NCBI GenBank assembly: GCA_025350465.1
Contig: JANXXU010000013.1
Coordinates: 1-64,000, forward strand
DNA from: Alphaproteobacteria bacterium
GTDB taxonomy: Bacteria; Pseudomonadota; Alphaproteobacteria; Micropepsales; Micropepsaceae
Length of the DNA: 64,000 nucleotides
Direction of reading: 5' to 3'
Shown here in pieces: positions 16,858 through 25,972 of this stretch. The stretch's first letter is position 1, and each line of letters opens with the position of its first letter. The position numbers and the translations under genes were made by a program. The notes under the pieces were generated by a model. It saw only the letters and a program-made list of their open reading frames with translations, did no database searches and was not told the origin of the DNA.

Positions 16858-17759
16858 CCGAAGACCGACGTCGTCGCGCCGGTATCCAAGAAATTCGATT
16901 TAAGCGCGGGGATTAGATGCTCGGCGATTTGGGCCGGCGTCCAACCGTCCGCCCGGCCGATGCCGCGGGTCGGTCGCGGCTGGCTCATCAGGAAATATTC
17001 GTTGCCGCGGGCAGCGAAGATCTGGCCCGACACGTCTTTCAACGCCGGTGACGCGAGTGCGACGGCGAGGGTCGCCACTTGATCGGCGCGCATGCGGGTA
17101 CGCATGCGCTCGACGCGTTTGGCGGAGGCATCGTCCTTTATCGGGATCGTGGCGATCATGCGCGACCAGGCGAACGGCGCGATGACATTGGCACGCACGT
17201 TCTTCTGTACGCCCTCCATGGCGATGATGCGCGACAGACCGACGACGCCCATTTTTGCAGCAGCATAATTCGCCTGGCCGATATTGCCGATGAGGCCGCT
17301 CGTCGAGGTGAAGAGAACGAACGAGCCTTCTTGCTGCTCGCGGAAGTGATTGATGGCCGCGCGGCAAACGGCATAGGCGCCGTTCAGATGCACGTCGATG
17401 ACCTGGTCCCAATCCTTGTCTTCCATCTTGTGGAACATGACGTCGCGCAAGATGCCGGCGGGATTGATGACGGCGTGAAGTCCTTTGAACGTATCGAGCG
17501 TTTGTTCGAACAGACGCTTCATCGCCGGGCGCGAACTGACGGAATCGGAATTTGAAATGGCCTGGCCGCCGGCTTGACGGATAAGCTTTGCAACCTCCTC
17601 GGCAGGGCCGGCCGAGCCCTCATCGCCTCCGGCGACGCCGCCGCCCAGGTCGCTGACGACGACCTTTGCCCCTTCCTTGGCCGCCAGAAGCGCGCATTCG
17701 CGGCCGATGCCGTTCGCGCCGCCGGTTACCAGCACCACTTTGCCGTCGAGCATTCCCAT
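16842..17759 (-). CDS. SDR family oxidoreductase (multifunctional beta-oxidation dehydrogenase-like)
   Basis: This 305-residue classical SDR has the cofactor motif TGGANGIG (12-19) and catalytic S154, Y165 and K169 in STSG and NYAAAKMG. Its size and the insertion DLGGGVAGGDEGSAGPAEEV after strand 2 (a GG-rich loop) match the dehydrogenase domain of peroxisomal-type multifunctional enzyme 2, so a 3-hydroxyacyl-CoA substrate is likely. The usual NNAG motif reads NPAG (99-102), a slightly odd replacement. It overlaps the downstream Fe-ADH gene by 16 bases. Confidence 0.88.
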   Translation of the reverse strand: MGMLDGKVVLVTGGANGIGRECALLAAKEGAKVVVSDLGGGVAGGDEGSAGPAEEVAKLIRQAGGQAISNSDSVSSRPAMKRLFEQTLDTFKGLHAVINPAGILRDVMFHKMEDKDWDQVIDVHLNGAYAVCRAAINHFREQQEGSFVLFTSTSGLIGNIGQANYAAAKMGVVGLSRIIAMEGVQKNVRANVIAPFAWSRMIATIPIKDDASAKRVERMRTRMRADQVATLAVALASPALKDVSGQIFAARGNEYFLMSQPRPTRGIGRADGWTPAQIAEHLIPALKSNFLDTGATTSVFGWDPI

Positions 17760-17866
17760 GAGCCGTCTCCCTTAACGATGGCTGATCTTTGAACCGACAT
17801 TAGCGGCCCATGCGGCTCATCGCTACTCTTGCGCCTCGCGCTCCGGCAGACTAACGCTTCACGCCT

Positions 17867-18421
17867 ATGACGATTTATCGCCTTGAACGCCAAGAAGATG
17901 CCGGTGCCATCGACGCGCTGGTCGCGCAAGGATTTGGACCGGGGCGCTTTGCCAAGACCGCCTATCGTTTGCGCGAAGGCGTGAAGCATTTGCCGGAACT
18001 CGCCTTCGTTGCCGAACGCGAAGGCGAACTCGTCGCGACGGTGCGCTATTGGCCCATCGACGTCGGCGGGGCGCCGGCGTTGATGCTCGGCCCGCTTGCG
18101 GTGCGCAACGAATTGCGCGGGCAAGGCATCGGCATCGGCTTGATGGAGCGCAGTCTGAACGAGGCGCGGACGCTCGGCCATCGCGCCGTGCTGCTTGTGG
18201 GAGACGAACCGTATTACGGGCGCGTCGGCTTTACGGCGGTCAAGCCCAACGGACGCATCACGATGCCGGGGCCGGTTGATCTCAACCGGCTGCTGGGCTT
18301 GGCCCTGGTCGAAGGCGCCTTGGATCAGATGGCCGGCGCCATCCGCCGCGCGCGCCTGGATGAGCCGATTGCGGCGTCGTCGGCGCCCTTAGCGCCCCTC
18401 GCGATGCCAACCAAACAATAG
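17867..18421 (+). CDS. GNAT family N-acetyltransferase
   Basis: This 184-residue protein has the GNAT fold. The acetyl-CoA motif A region is GPLAVRNELRGQGIGIGLM (about 75-93), followed by the LLVGDEPYYGRVGFT segment typical of the YhbS-like group. The substrate is unknown. Its last 33 bases overlap the 3' end of the convergent membrane protein gene at 18389, which is an unusually long tail-to-tail overlap. The C-terminal 20 residues are alanine/proline-rich and may be dispensable. Confidence 0.88.
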   Translation: MTIYRLERQEDAGAIDALVAQGFGPGRFAKTAYRLREGVKHLPELAFVAEREGELVATVRYWPIDVGGAPALMLGPLAVRNELRGQGIGIGLMERSLNEARTLGHRAVLLVGDEPYYGRVGFTAVKPNGRITMPGPVDLNRLLGLALVEGALDQMAGAIRRARLDEPIAASSAPLAPLAMPTKQ

Positions 18422-20458
18422 ACTGCCGATGATCAGGATGAGCGCGATCGCCGGATGAAACAGCGGCGTCTGGCGAACCGCGCGCACGGCGTAGGATTCA
18501 TTTGCGCGCAAACCGATCCAACCGTCGCCGGCCGCGACGCGATTGGGCCTGACGCGCCTGATCTCGGGAAGGCCGTCGCGCTTGATCCAAAACAAGCCGC
18601 CGTCCGTGCCTGAAACGATCGGCTGTAAGAGGGTATCGGTCGCGCGAACGTCGGAGAGTTCCTTCGGATTGAGCGGCCCGGCCGCAGCGACAGCCGTAAG
18701 CTTGCCGTCCTTCAACCGATAGAGGCCCATCTCCTCGGCTTTGAGCGTGCCGGAAAACACGCCGCCCTCGGACGGCGCCAAGGTCACCGTCTCGACCCGG
18801 CCCGAGGGATAGGTGACCGATACGGTGGCTGCGGAATCGGCCATCGTGCGGCGTGTCACAATCAATCGGTCGCCGCGGACAACGGCGCTCAAGCGCTCTT
18901 CCTCAAGGTCCGGCTCCTTCATGAGCCAGTGCGCCAGGCAGCGAAGCAACTCGGCTTGCGGGCCGCCGCCTTCAAAGCCCCGTGTCCACAGCCATGCATG
19001 GTCAGACAACAGAAGGGCGACGCGACCCTTCTGTACGCGGTCGAGCACCAGCAGCGGCTGGTTCTGAGCGCCGCTCATCAGCGTGCTGCCGCCGAGCACG
19101 GACGCGCGCACAAGGCGGAACCAGCGGCCCCACTCCGGCTCGCCATTCTTGCCGTTCGCGCCCGGCAGTCCAGCCGTCACGGGGTGGCGTTCGCCGGCTT
19201 GGGTCAAACGCGGCTTGAAGCCTTCCTCGTACACTTTGTCCGACGGCTCGGCCGGCAGAACGGACGCGAGCGGCGAGCGATAGAGGCTGAGCGGCGAGGC
19301 GAATTCCGGCCCCGACGCCACGAGAAGTGCGCCGCCGTCTTGGACATAGCGGGCGACGTTTTCATAGTAGGCGATCGGCAGGATCGCTCGGCGCTGATAG
19401 CGATCGAAGATGATCAAATTAAAGTCGTTGAGTTTTTCGTCGAAGAGTTCTCGCGTCGGAAAGGCGATGAGCGAGAGTTCGTCAACCGGCGTGCCGTCTT
19501 GCTTTTCGGGCGGGCGCAGAATCGTGAAATGCACGAGCGACACCGACGGATCGGCCTTGAGCAGATTGCGCCACGTGCGCTCGCCTGCGTGCGGCTCGCC
19601 CGACACGAGCAGCACGCGCAAGCGGTCGCGTACGCCGTTGGTCACGACCGCGGCACGATTGTTCAGCAGCGTCAATTCGTTCGGACCGGCGGCGACTTCG
19701 ATCTCGATCACGTTTTCCCCGCCGTGGGGCAGCGTCAGAGAGAGCGGCGTGCTTTCGCCGGCCTTGGCGACTTGATGAAGAACGCTCGCGCCGTCGATGC
19801 GCACCTCGAGTTCGGCGCTCGCGCCGGGCTTCGAGCCGAAATCGTCGACGCGGACGATGAACTTGAGCGCCTCGCCGACGATCCCGTAGCGCGGAGCCTG
19901 TTCGATGGTGAGCTTACGATCTTTCTCATTCGGTTGGCCGGTGAGCAGGACATGCAACGGATAAGCGAGTTTCGCCGCGTTGCCGACCGGAACGTCATGG
20001 ACTTGACCGTCGGTCACCAGAATGGCGCCGGCAATGCGGTCCGGCGGTACGTCGGCAAGGGTTTCGGCCAACGGGCCGAACAACGCCGTACCGCCATTGG
20101 AGGCGCTGCCGCGTGCTTCGGTCACCGTGACGACGCGGACGTCCAGATCCTTTTTCTCGGCGAGCCTGGCGCGCAGCGCTTCAACGGTGTCCGTCACCGT
20201 CTTCGAGCGATCGCCGATCGCCTGGCTTTGCGACTGGTCGGCGACGATCACCGCGACATCGGGCAGACCCGCGCGGTCTTCCTCGAGGATCGCGGGGTTC
20301 GCCAGCACGAGCAGGGCGCCGGCAAATGCCGCCGTCCGCCAGATCGTGCCTGAAGCGCGCAGGATCAAACTCGCCAACACGGCGGCAAAGCACATGAAGG
20401 CGATCGCGGTGATCACGACGATGGAAAGGTGTGGAACGAAGACGATGTCGAACGACAT
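18389..20458 (-). CDS. Large membrane protein of the MoxR-DUF58-DUF4159 cluster
   Basis: This 689-residue protein starts with two membrane helices (about residues 10-33 and 39-53), has a large periplasmic or cytoplasmic body, and ends with one more helix near the C-terminus (HPAIALILIIGSLLFGWH). The body has a vWA-like part early on (VAVIVADQSQSQAI, then GAILVTDGQVHDVP) and a glutamine-amidotransferase-like flavodoxin part (around IIFDRYQRRAILPIAYYENV). This layout is seen in homologues that always sit with MoxR, DUF58 and DUF4159 genes. It is the last gene of that operon, 3 bases after the DUF4159 gene. Exact function is unknown; cell-envelope integrity or protein complex assembly is suspected for the group. 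Confidence 0.82.
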   Translation of the reverse strand: MSFDIVFVPHLSIVVITAIAFMCFAAVLASLILRASGTIWRTAAFAGALLVLANPAILEEDRAGLPDVAVIVADQSQSQAIGDRSKTVTDTVEALRARLAEKKDLDVRVVTVTEARGSASNGGTALFGPLAETLADVPPDRIAGAILVTDGQVHDVPVGNAAKLAYPLHVLLTGQPNEKDRKLTIEQAPRYGIVGEALKFIVRVDDFGSKPGASAELEVRIDGASVLHQVAKAGESTPLSLTLPHGGENVIEIEVAAGPNELTLLNNRAAVVTNGVRDRLRVLLVSGEPHAGERTWRNLLKADPSVSLVHFTILRPPEKQDGTPVDELSLIAFPTRELFDEKLNDFNLIIFDRYQRRAILPIAYYENVARYVQDGGALLVASGPEFASPLSLYRSPLASVLPAEPSDKVYEEGFKPRLTQAGERHPVTAGLPGANGKNGEPEWGRWFRLVRASVLGGSTLMSGAQNQPLLVLDRVQKGRVALLLSDHAWLWTRGFEGGGPQAELLRCLAHWLMKEPDLEEERLSAVVRGDRLIVTRRTMADSAATVSVTYPSGRVETVTLAPSEGGVFSGTLKAEEMGLYRLKDGKLTAVAAAGPLNPKELSDVRATDTLLQPIVSGTDGGLFWIKRDGLPEIRRVRPNRVAAGDGWIGLRANESYAVRAVRQTPLFHPAIALILIIGSLLFGWHREGR

Positions 20459-20461
20459 GAG

Positions 20462-23233
20462 CTATTGCCCCAACCGTTCGAGAATGGCGGGCACATGCAC
20501 TTGATCGGTCTTGTAGTTGCCGGTCAGCGTGTACATCACGACATTGACGCCGAAGCGCATCGCGTACTCGCGCTGCTGATTGCCGCCCGGCGCGACGGCC
20601 GCGAGCGGGCGGCCGAAATCATCTTGCGCCCACGCCGCCGCCCAATCGGCACTGCCGACGATGATCGGCGACACGCCGTCGCCCGAATTCGAGGTCGCCG
20701 CAACCGTGCCGTCGGCGGCCACCTGCTGCGCTTCAACCCAGACCTTGCCGCCTGCCCAGCGGCCGGGAAATTCCCGCAAGAGATAGAACGATTTCGTCAG
20801 CACATGCTCGGGCGTCAGTTGTTGCAGCGGCGGAAGGTCGAGGCCGGCCAATAAGCGGCGCAACGTCATCGTGCCATTGGCGCCGTGCCCGCCGCCTGTC
20901 GGTAAACCGGTCTCCTGATCGCGCGTATCGAACATGATCGTGCCGCCGTGGCGCATGAAGGCGTCGATCTTGGCGAGCGCGGGGGGCGTGAGTGCGCGCT
21001 GCGCCGGCGACATCGGCCAGTAGATGAGCGGAAAGAATGCGAGCTCGTCCTTTTCGATATCGATGGCGATGGGATCGCCAGGCTCGACAGCTGTGCGTTC
21101 CTTGAGCACGCGGGACAAGCCCTTGAGGCCGGCGCGGCTCATGTTGTCGACTTCCGGATCGCCGGTAACGACGTAGGCCAAGCGATACTCGAGCGACGCC
21201 TTGAGAGCGAACGCATCGTCGGCGTGTCCGGTGCCGGTCGCGATGAAGGTCAGAGCGAGTCCAACCACAATGGCGCCGGCGCCCGCGCGCGCGGGGACCC
21301 GGGGCATGCCGATGAGGCCGCGCAAGACCAGCGCCGCCAAGACATCGATGAGTGCCAGTGCGATTGCGAGAGCGATGACAATATATTTCAGCTCAACCGC
21401 CTCTTGCAGTCCAAATGAACTGAGCGGAACTCCGGCCGGCAACGGCGGCAGCGGACGTAGTTTGAGGTCAGACCTGAAGAGATTGAACGCGCGATGCACG
21501 CCGCCTTCGCCGTAGAAACCCGGCGGATGCTGGGGGCCTGGATTGGCTGCCTCGAAATCCCCCGCGCGCAACGGCAGAGCGGCGGCCGCCGGCGCACCAA
21601 GTCTGCCAAAACCGTCGAGCGTCTCGACGGGCGTCAGCGGTCCCTTCGCCGAATCAACGGTCAGGCGCTCGTCACTGATCCCAGCCGACAAAGCGACGAG
21701 CCTGCGCATCATCTCGACGAATAGGCCGGAGATGGGAAGCGAGGACCAGCCCGTGTTGGCGGTGACGTGAAAGAGAACGATCCAACCCTTGCCGCGGCGC
21801 TCAGCCGTGACAAGCGGCGTGCCGTCAGCGAGTTGCGCCCAGGTCTTCAGATCTGTGCCCGTGCCAGGCTCGGTCAGCACCTGACGCGTGACGGTGACGT
21901 CGCTCGGGATGCTCAGCCCGAAGAACGGGCTGTCCTCGGGCACCGCGCTCAACGGCTGTGGGGCGTCCCAAGACATGGCGCCGCCGAGCAAGCGGCCGCC
22001 GGTGCGCAACTTGCCGGGTATCAGGTCGTCGGCCTGGGTCGCAAGCTTCGGACCCGAGAAGCGAACGAGAACGCCGCCGCGATTGACCCAATCGGCTGCC
22101 GCGCGTTTGTCGTCGCCGACTATTTGCCCAACATCGGAGAGGACGAGAACCGAGAGGCCGGCTTTCAAAAGATCGCCGATGCGGCCTTCGTGCAGTTCGG
22201 CGTAGGGCGAAAGCGAGCGCTGCAAATAGAACAGGTCGGAAAGAAGCGGCTGCGCGGTATCGACGGTTTCGCCGGAAACAAGTCCGACGGGCCTGCGCCG
22301 CCAACGCTCATCGATCAACGCCACGCTGCCGGCCGACTGGCGGTCGGTGAGTTCGACGCGCGCCAAGTCGTTGCGCAGTTCGGTTGCGAGATCGAGCTTG
22401 ATCTCCGCATCCGTCTCGCCCGACGGCACGGTGAATTCCTGCGCGGCAAGGAAGCGTCCCTGGCTTCCTGTCGCGCGCAGCGTTGCTTTGATTTCGCCCA
22501 CGCTCTTGGAACGCACGGCGCGAAATACCAGGATGCCGCCGTCATTGCGGGGAGGTGTGAGCGCGAGCGCGGCATTCACCGTCTCATCGCTCATGACGCG
22601 CAATCGTCCGATGTTCGCAAGCTCCTCGGAGAAGCTCGCCGCGTGGCCATCGTCAAGACCGTCGGTCAGCCAAATGATGTCCGGATTGCCTTTTAGGTTC
22701 AACTTTTGGATGGATTCGGCGGCCTTTGCGCGATCGACGCCGAACGGTTGCGGTGCCACCGATTTGATCGCGCCTTGCGCATCGGCGCCGGCTAGTAGTT
22801 TGAGAACGATCGCGGCGTCGTTGATAGCGGTGGGCACGACCACGAGCGGGCGTCCGTCGCGCTCCGCTTCGGCGGCGAGCGTTTGCATCGCGCCAACGCG
22901 ATCATCCCAGCGGGCGGATGCCGCCCAACCGTTGTCGACGACGATGACGACGGCGCTCTTGGTCGGTGCGTGCGCATTCGGATTGAGATACGGATCGGCT
23001 AGTCCGACGATGAAGAGCGCCGCAATCAGCATGCGCAGCAGCAACAACCAAAGCGGTGTGTGCGCCGGTGTCTCTTCGCTTTGCGGTAAGCCGAGCAGCA
23101 GACGCACGGCGGGGAACGGCACGCGCTTCGGCGCCGGGGGCGTCACGCGCAACAACCACCAGATGACCGGCAGGGCCACGAGGCCGATCAGGATCCAGGG
23201 TGCCGCAAATGCCAGCGGGCCGAATGTCGTCAT
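20462..23233 (-). CDS. BatA-like and DUF4159 domain membrane protein
   Basis: This 923-residue protein begins with a BatA-type N-terminal region: two helices about 10-27 and 62-80 around a TPPAPKRVPFPAVRLL segment. A vWA-like part follows (SAVVIVVDNGWAAS near 94-107, then PDIIWLTDGLDDG). A helix pair near 615-670 anchors the centre (YIVIALAIALALIDVLAALV). The last 210 residues, after a HADDAFALKASLEYRLAYV segment, are the DUF4159 domain with DAFMRHGGTIMFDTRD. The MIDAS-like site reads DNGWAAS rather than DxSxS, so metal binding may be lost. It sits 7 bases after the DUF58 gene. It is a likely membrane partner of the MoxR ATPase. Confidence 0.87.
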   Translation of the reverse strand: MTTFGPLAFAAPWILIGLVALPVIWWLLRVTPPAPKRVPFPAVRLLLGLPQSEETPAHTPLWLLLLRMLIAALFIVGLADPYLNPNAHAPTKSAVVIVVDNGWAASARWDDRVGAMQTLAAEAERDGRPLVVVPTAINDAAIVLKLLAGADAQGAIKSVAPQPFGVDRAKAAESIQKLNLKGNPDIIWLTDGLDDGHAASFSEELANIGRLRVMSDETVNAALALTPPRNDGGILVFRAVRSKSVGEIKATLRATGSQGRFLAAQEFTVPSGETDAEIKLDLATELRNDLARVELTDRQSAGSVALIDERWRRRPVGLVSGETVDTAQPLLSDLFYLQRSLSPYAELHEGRIGDLLKAGLSVLVLSDVGQIVGDDKRAAADWVNRGGVLVRFSGPKLATQADDLIPGKLRTGGRLLGGAMSWDAPQPLSAVPEDSPFFGLSIPSDVTVTRQVLTEPGTGTDLKTWAQLADGTPLVTAERRGKGWIVLFHVTANTGWSSLPISGLFVEMMRRLVALSAGISDERLTVDSAKGPLTPVETLDGFGRLGAPAAAALPLRAGDFEAANPGPQHPPGFYGEGGVHRAFNLFRSDLKLRPLPPLPAGVPLSSFGLQEAVELKYIVIALAIALALIDVLAALVLRGLIGMPRVPARAGAGAIVVGLALTFIATGTGHADDAFALKASLEYRLAYVVTGDPEVDNMSRAGLKGLSRVLKERTAVEPGDPIAIDIEKDELAFFPLIYWPMSPAQRALTPPALAKIDAFMRHGGTIMFDTRDQETGLPTGGGHGANGTMTLRRLLAGLDLPPLQQLTPEHVLTKSFYLLREFPGRWAGGKVWVEAQQVAADGTVAATSNSGDGVSPIIVGSADWAAAWAQDDFGRPLAAVAPGGNQQREYAMRFGVNVVMYTLTGNYKTDQVHVPAILERLGQ

Positions 23234-23240
23234 CGCGCCA

Positions 23241-24173
23241 TCACTTCATCGCAAACGGCTTGTGCGCCGTCAGCGCGGCGTAAGCGGCAAGCAATGCGCC
23301 CTGCGGAGGGCGGTCGGTGCGATGGCTCGCGAAGGTCCAGTTCTGACGCCGTGTCGCTTGGGCGAGCGAGTCGCGGAGGCTGGCGAGGCGGTTGCGATAG
23401 CCCTCGCGCATCGTCTCGGCGCGACGGGCGACCATTTTCAGGCTGCTCTCGACATCTTCGAATTCGGTGCGCCCGTCGAAGGGTAGATCTTCCTCCGCCG
23501 GGTCAAGGACTTGAATCAAATGCCCCCGCACGCCCAACGAGCCGAAGTGACGTAGGATTTTCAACGGCTCTTCGATCGGCGACAGCCAGTCGCTGATGAG
23601 GATGGTTTGCGAAAAGCGCGGCAAGAGCGAAAGCGGCGGCATGTTGGGTCCAGCCGTCATCGACGCCGTCATGCGGTGAGCCAGGCGATTGAGCGCAAGG
23701 CGGCCGGTGGTGGGCGGCTCGGGCGCGCCGAGTTCTGCAATCCGTTCGCCGCCGCGCACGAGCAGCGAGGCGAAGGCGAGCGCCAAAACCGTCGCGCGCT
23801 GCGCCTTCGAGCAAGGCGCGAATGACGATTTGTATTGCATAGACGCAGAGGTGTCGCGCCACAGCCAAACGCTAGCGGCGGCTTCCCATTCTCGTTCGCG
23901 CACGAACAAATGCTGCGTCTTACCGGATTGGCGCCAGTCGATGACGGAAGAGGAATCTTCGTCGCGGAAGCGGCGGAATTGCCAAAACGTTTCGCCGACG
24001 CCGACACGGCGACGACCGTGCGCTCCCTGCGCGACTGTCGCTGCAACGCGTTCCGCTTCGACCATGAGCGGAGGCAAGCGCGCGCCAAGATGATCGGCTT
24101 GCTCGCGCAAGCTCATCTCGCGCTTGGCCTTGAAGCCGAACGCGCCCACGCGCGCCGGCGAACCGCTCACCAT
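23241..24173 (-). CDS. DUF58 domain-containing protein
   Basis: This 310-residue protein belongs to the DUF58 family, which carries a von Willebrand A-like domain. The family hallmarks are SSVIDWRQSGKTQHLFVREREW in part (SVIDWRQSGKTQHLFV) and the MIDAS-like WRDTSASMQYKS near 113-124. DUF58 proteins are usually encoded directly after a MoxR AAA ATPase, as here, and are thought to be adaptors or substrates of it. It starts at 24173, 69 bases after the MoxR stop. Confidence 0.92.
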   Translation of the reverse strand: MVSGSPARVGAFGFKAKREMSLREQADHLGARLPPLMVEAERVAATVAQGAHGRRRVGVGETFWQFRRFRDEDSSSVIDWRQSGKTQHLFVREREWEAAASVWLWRDTSASMQYKSSFAPCSKAQRATVLALAFASLLVRGGERIAELGAPEPPTTGRLALNRLAHRMTASMTAGPNMPPLSLLPRFSQTILISDWLSPIEEPLKILRHFGSLGVRGHLIQVLDPAEEDLPFDGRTEFEDVESSLKMVARRAETMREGYRNRLASLRDSLAQATRRQNWTFASHRTDRPPQGALLAAYAALTAHKPFAMK

Positions 24174-24242
24174 TCCCGTTAGGACCTCATCTGCTTTCGT
24201 CTGGGCTCAACCTTTTTTCTTTCGAGCCCGTCGAGCCATTCG

Positions 24243-25238
24243 TCAGGCGTAAGGCCGGCACAAACGCTCGACCACTTCGGTGATCGTGACGCCGTCGGCT
24301 CTGGCGGCAAAGTTCAATGCCATTCTGTGGCGCAATATCGGCTGAGCCAAAGCCACGACGTCGTCGACCGACGGCGCGAAGCGACCCTCAAGCAGCGCGC
24401 GCGCGCGGACCGCCAATGAGAAGGATTGGCTTGCGCGCGGGCCCGGACCCCAAGCGACGTGCGCGCGAATGTCTTCGGCGCCGCCCACTTCGGGACGCGC
24501 CGAGCGCACAAGATTGAGAATGGCGTCGAGGACTTTCTCGCCGACCGGCACGGCGCGGACGAGCTTTTGATAAAACATGATGTCTTGCGCCCGCAAAACC
24601 TCGCGCGGCTGCTCGTCCTGAACACCCGTCGTGGCAATGAGGACGCGTTTCTCGGCCTCGAGGTCCGGATAGCCGACGTCGATCTGCATCAAGAAGCGGT
24701 CGAGCTGGGCCTCGGGAAGCGGATAGGTGCCTTCCTGTTCCAGCGGATTCTGAGTCGCCAAAACGTGAAATGGGTGAGGCAGGTCGTAGCGCGCGCCGGC
24801 AACCGTCACATGATGTTCCTGCATCGCTTGGAGCAGGGCCGATTGCGTGCGCGGGCTCGCGCGGTTGATTTCGTCGGCCATCAAGAGCTGCGCGAAGACC
24901 GGGCCCTTGATGAAGCGGAAGGAGCGGCGGCCGGACTCCGATTCCTCAAGCACCTCCGAGCCGACAATATCGGCCGGCATGAGGTCGGGCGTGAATTGGA
25001 TTCGCTTCGTCGCGAGGCCCAGGACGATCCCCAAGGCTTCGACCAGGCGCGTCTTTGCCAAGCCGGGCACGCCGACCAGCAAACCGTGTCCGCCCGCCAG
25101 CATCGTAACCAGAACCTGGTCGACGACATCGCGCTGGCCAAAGATGATTCGTCCAATCGCCTCACGCACTTGGGCCAAGCGCGCGACGGCTTTCTCCACT
25201 TCGCGGACGATGGAGTCCGAGCTTTCAAGGGGCTGCAT
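24243..25238 (-). CDS. MoxR family AAA+ ATPase
   Basis: This 331-residue protein is a MoxR-type AAA+ ATPase. The Walker A motif is GVPGLAKT (56-63), Walker B is LLMADEINRASPRTQ, and a sensor 1 region reads FHVLATQNPLEQEGTY, all diagnostic of the family. MoxR proteins act as chaperone-like motors that mature or insert partner complexes. It is the first gene of the four-gene operon running down to 18389 and is divergent from the DUF1285 gene, with a 113-base intergenic region. Confidence 0.94.
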   Translation of the reverse strand: MQPLESSDSIVREVEKAVARLAQVREAIGRIIFGQRDVVDQVLVTMLAGGHGLLVGVPGLAKTRLVEALGIVLGLATKRIQFTPDLMPADIVGSEVLEESESGRRSFRFIKGPVFAQLLMADEINRASPRTQSALLQAMQEHHVTVAGARYDLPHPFHVLATQNPLEQEGTYPLPEAQLDRFLMQIDVGYPDLEAEKRVLIATTGVQDEQPREVLRAQDIMFYQKLVRAVPVGEKVLDAILNLVRSARPEVGGAEDIRAHVAWGPGPRASQSFSLAVRARALLEGRFAPSVDDVVALAQPILRHRMALNFAARADGVTITEVVERLCRPYA

Positions 25239-25351
25239 GGCGGTGACTATAGCCTAAGCGACGGCTTGGACAGAACCGGTTTAGTTCCTATCCTTACCAT
25301 CCTGTCGTGTTGTTAACGTTTCGCGTCAACCGCTTAGCATCTTTTCTTGGA

Positions 25352-25972
25352 ATGACAATGTCGGAGAAGACCATCGATCCCATGCATTGGGGTGCGCCCG
25401 CACCCGATTTGTTGCGTGGGCTCGCGCAAGCGCAGGCCGAAGGGGCGATGCGGCACGCCCTGCCGCCTGTCGATCGCTGGAACCCGGCCGATTGCGGCGA
25501 AATCGACATGCGCATCGCGCGCGACGGGAGTTGGCACTATCTCGGTACGCCGATCGGCCGCCCGGCGCTGGTGCGGCTTTTCTCCACAATCTTGCGCCGC
25601 GAGGGCGACGGTCGCTACGTGCTGGTCACGCCCGTCGAGAAGGTCGGTTTGAAGGTGGACGATGTCCCTTTCATTGCCGTCAGTCTCGACGTTGAAGGAG
25701 ACGGCCACGACCAGAGGTTGAGATTTCTCACCAATGTCGGCGACGAAACGGTGGCGAGTGCCGAGCATCCCCTGCGTGTCGCTTATCGTGGTGCGGATGG
25801 CGAACCGCAGCCTTATGTGCATGTTCGCGGCGGACTGGAGGCTCGCTTGTCGCGGTCCGTGTTCTACGAATTGATCGCGATGGCCGGCGAGCGCATCGAT
25901 CAGGATGGGCAGCGCGAACTCGGGGTTTGGAGTTGCGGGCAATATTTTCCGCTTGGCTCGCCGGACGCATGA
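25352..25972 (+). CDS. DUF1285 domain-containing protein
   Basis: This protein of about 206 residues (start 25352, with a second ATG at 25358) matches the DUF1285 family. It includes CGEIDMRIARDGSWHYLGTP and then PIGRPALVRLFSTILRREGD, both of which I associate with this family. Function is unknown, and the fold is described as a small beta-rich domain. The stop overlaps the start of the NUDIX gene as ATGA at 25969-25972, so the two are translationally coupled. An upstream frame to 25307 exists, but it lacks family resemblance. Confidence 0.88.
   Translation: MTMSEKTIDPMHWGAPAPDLLRGLAQAQAEGAMRHALPPVDRWNPADCGEIDMRIARDGSWHYLGTPIGRPALVRLFSTILRREGDGRYVLVTPVEKVGLKVDDVPFIAVSLDVEGDGHDQRLRFLTNVGDETVASAEHPLRVAYRGADGEPQPYVHVRGGLEARLSRSVFYELIAMAGERIDQDGQRELGVWSCGQYFPLGSPDA

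Noticed and set aside
18929..20353. Plus-strand frame of 474 residues opposite the membrane protein of the MoxR operon
   Set aside because: Another antisense shadow, Arg/His-rich and without motifs; the minus-strand gene is well supported by context.
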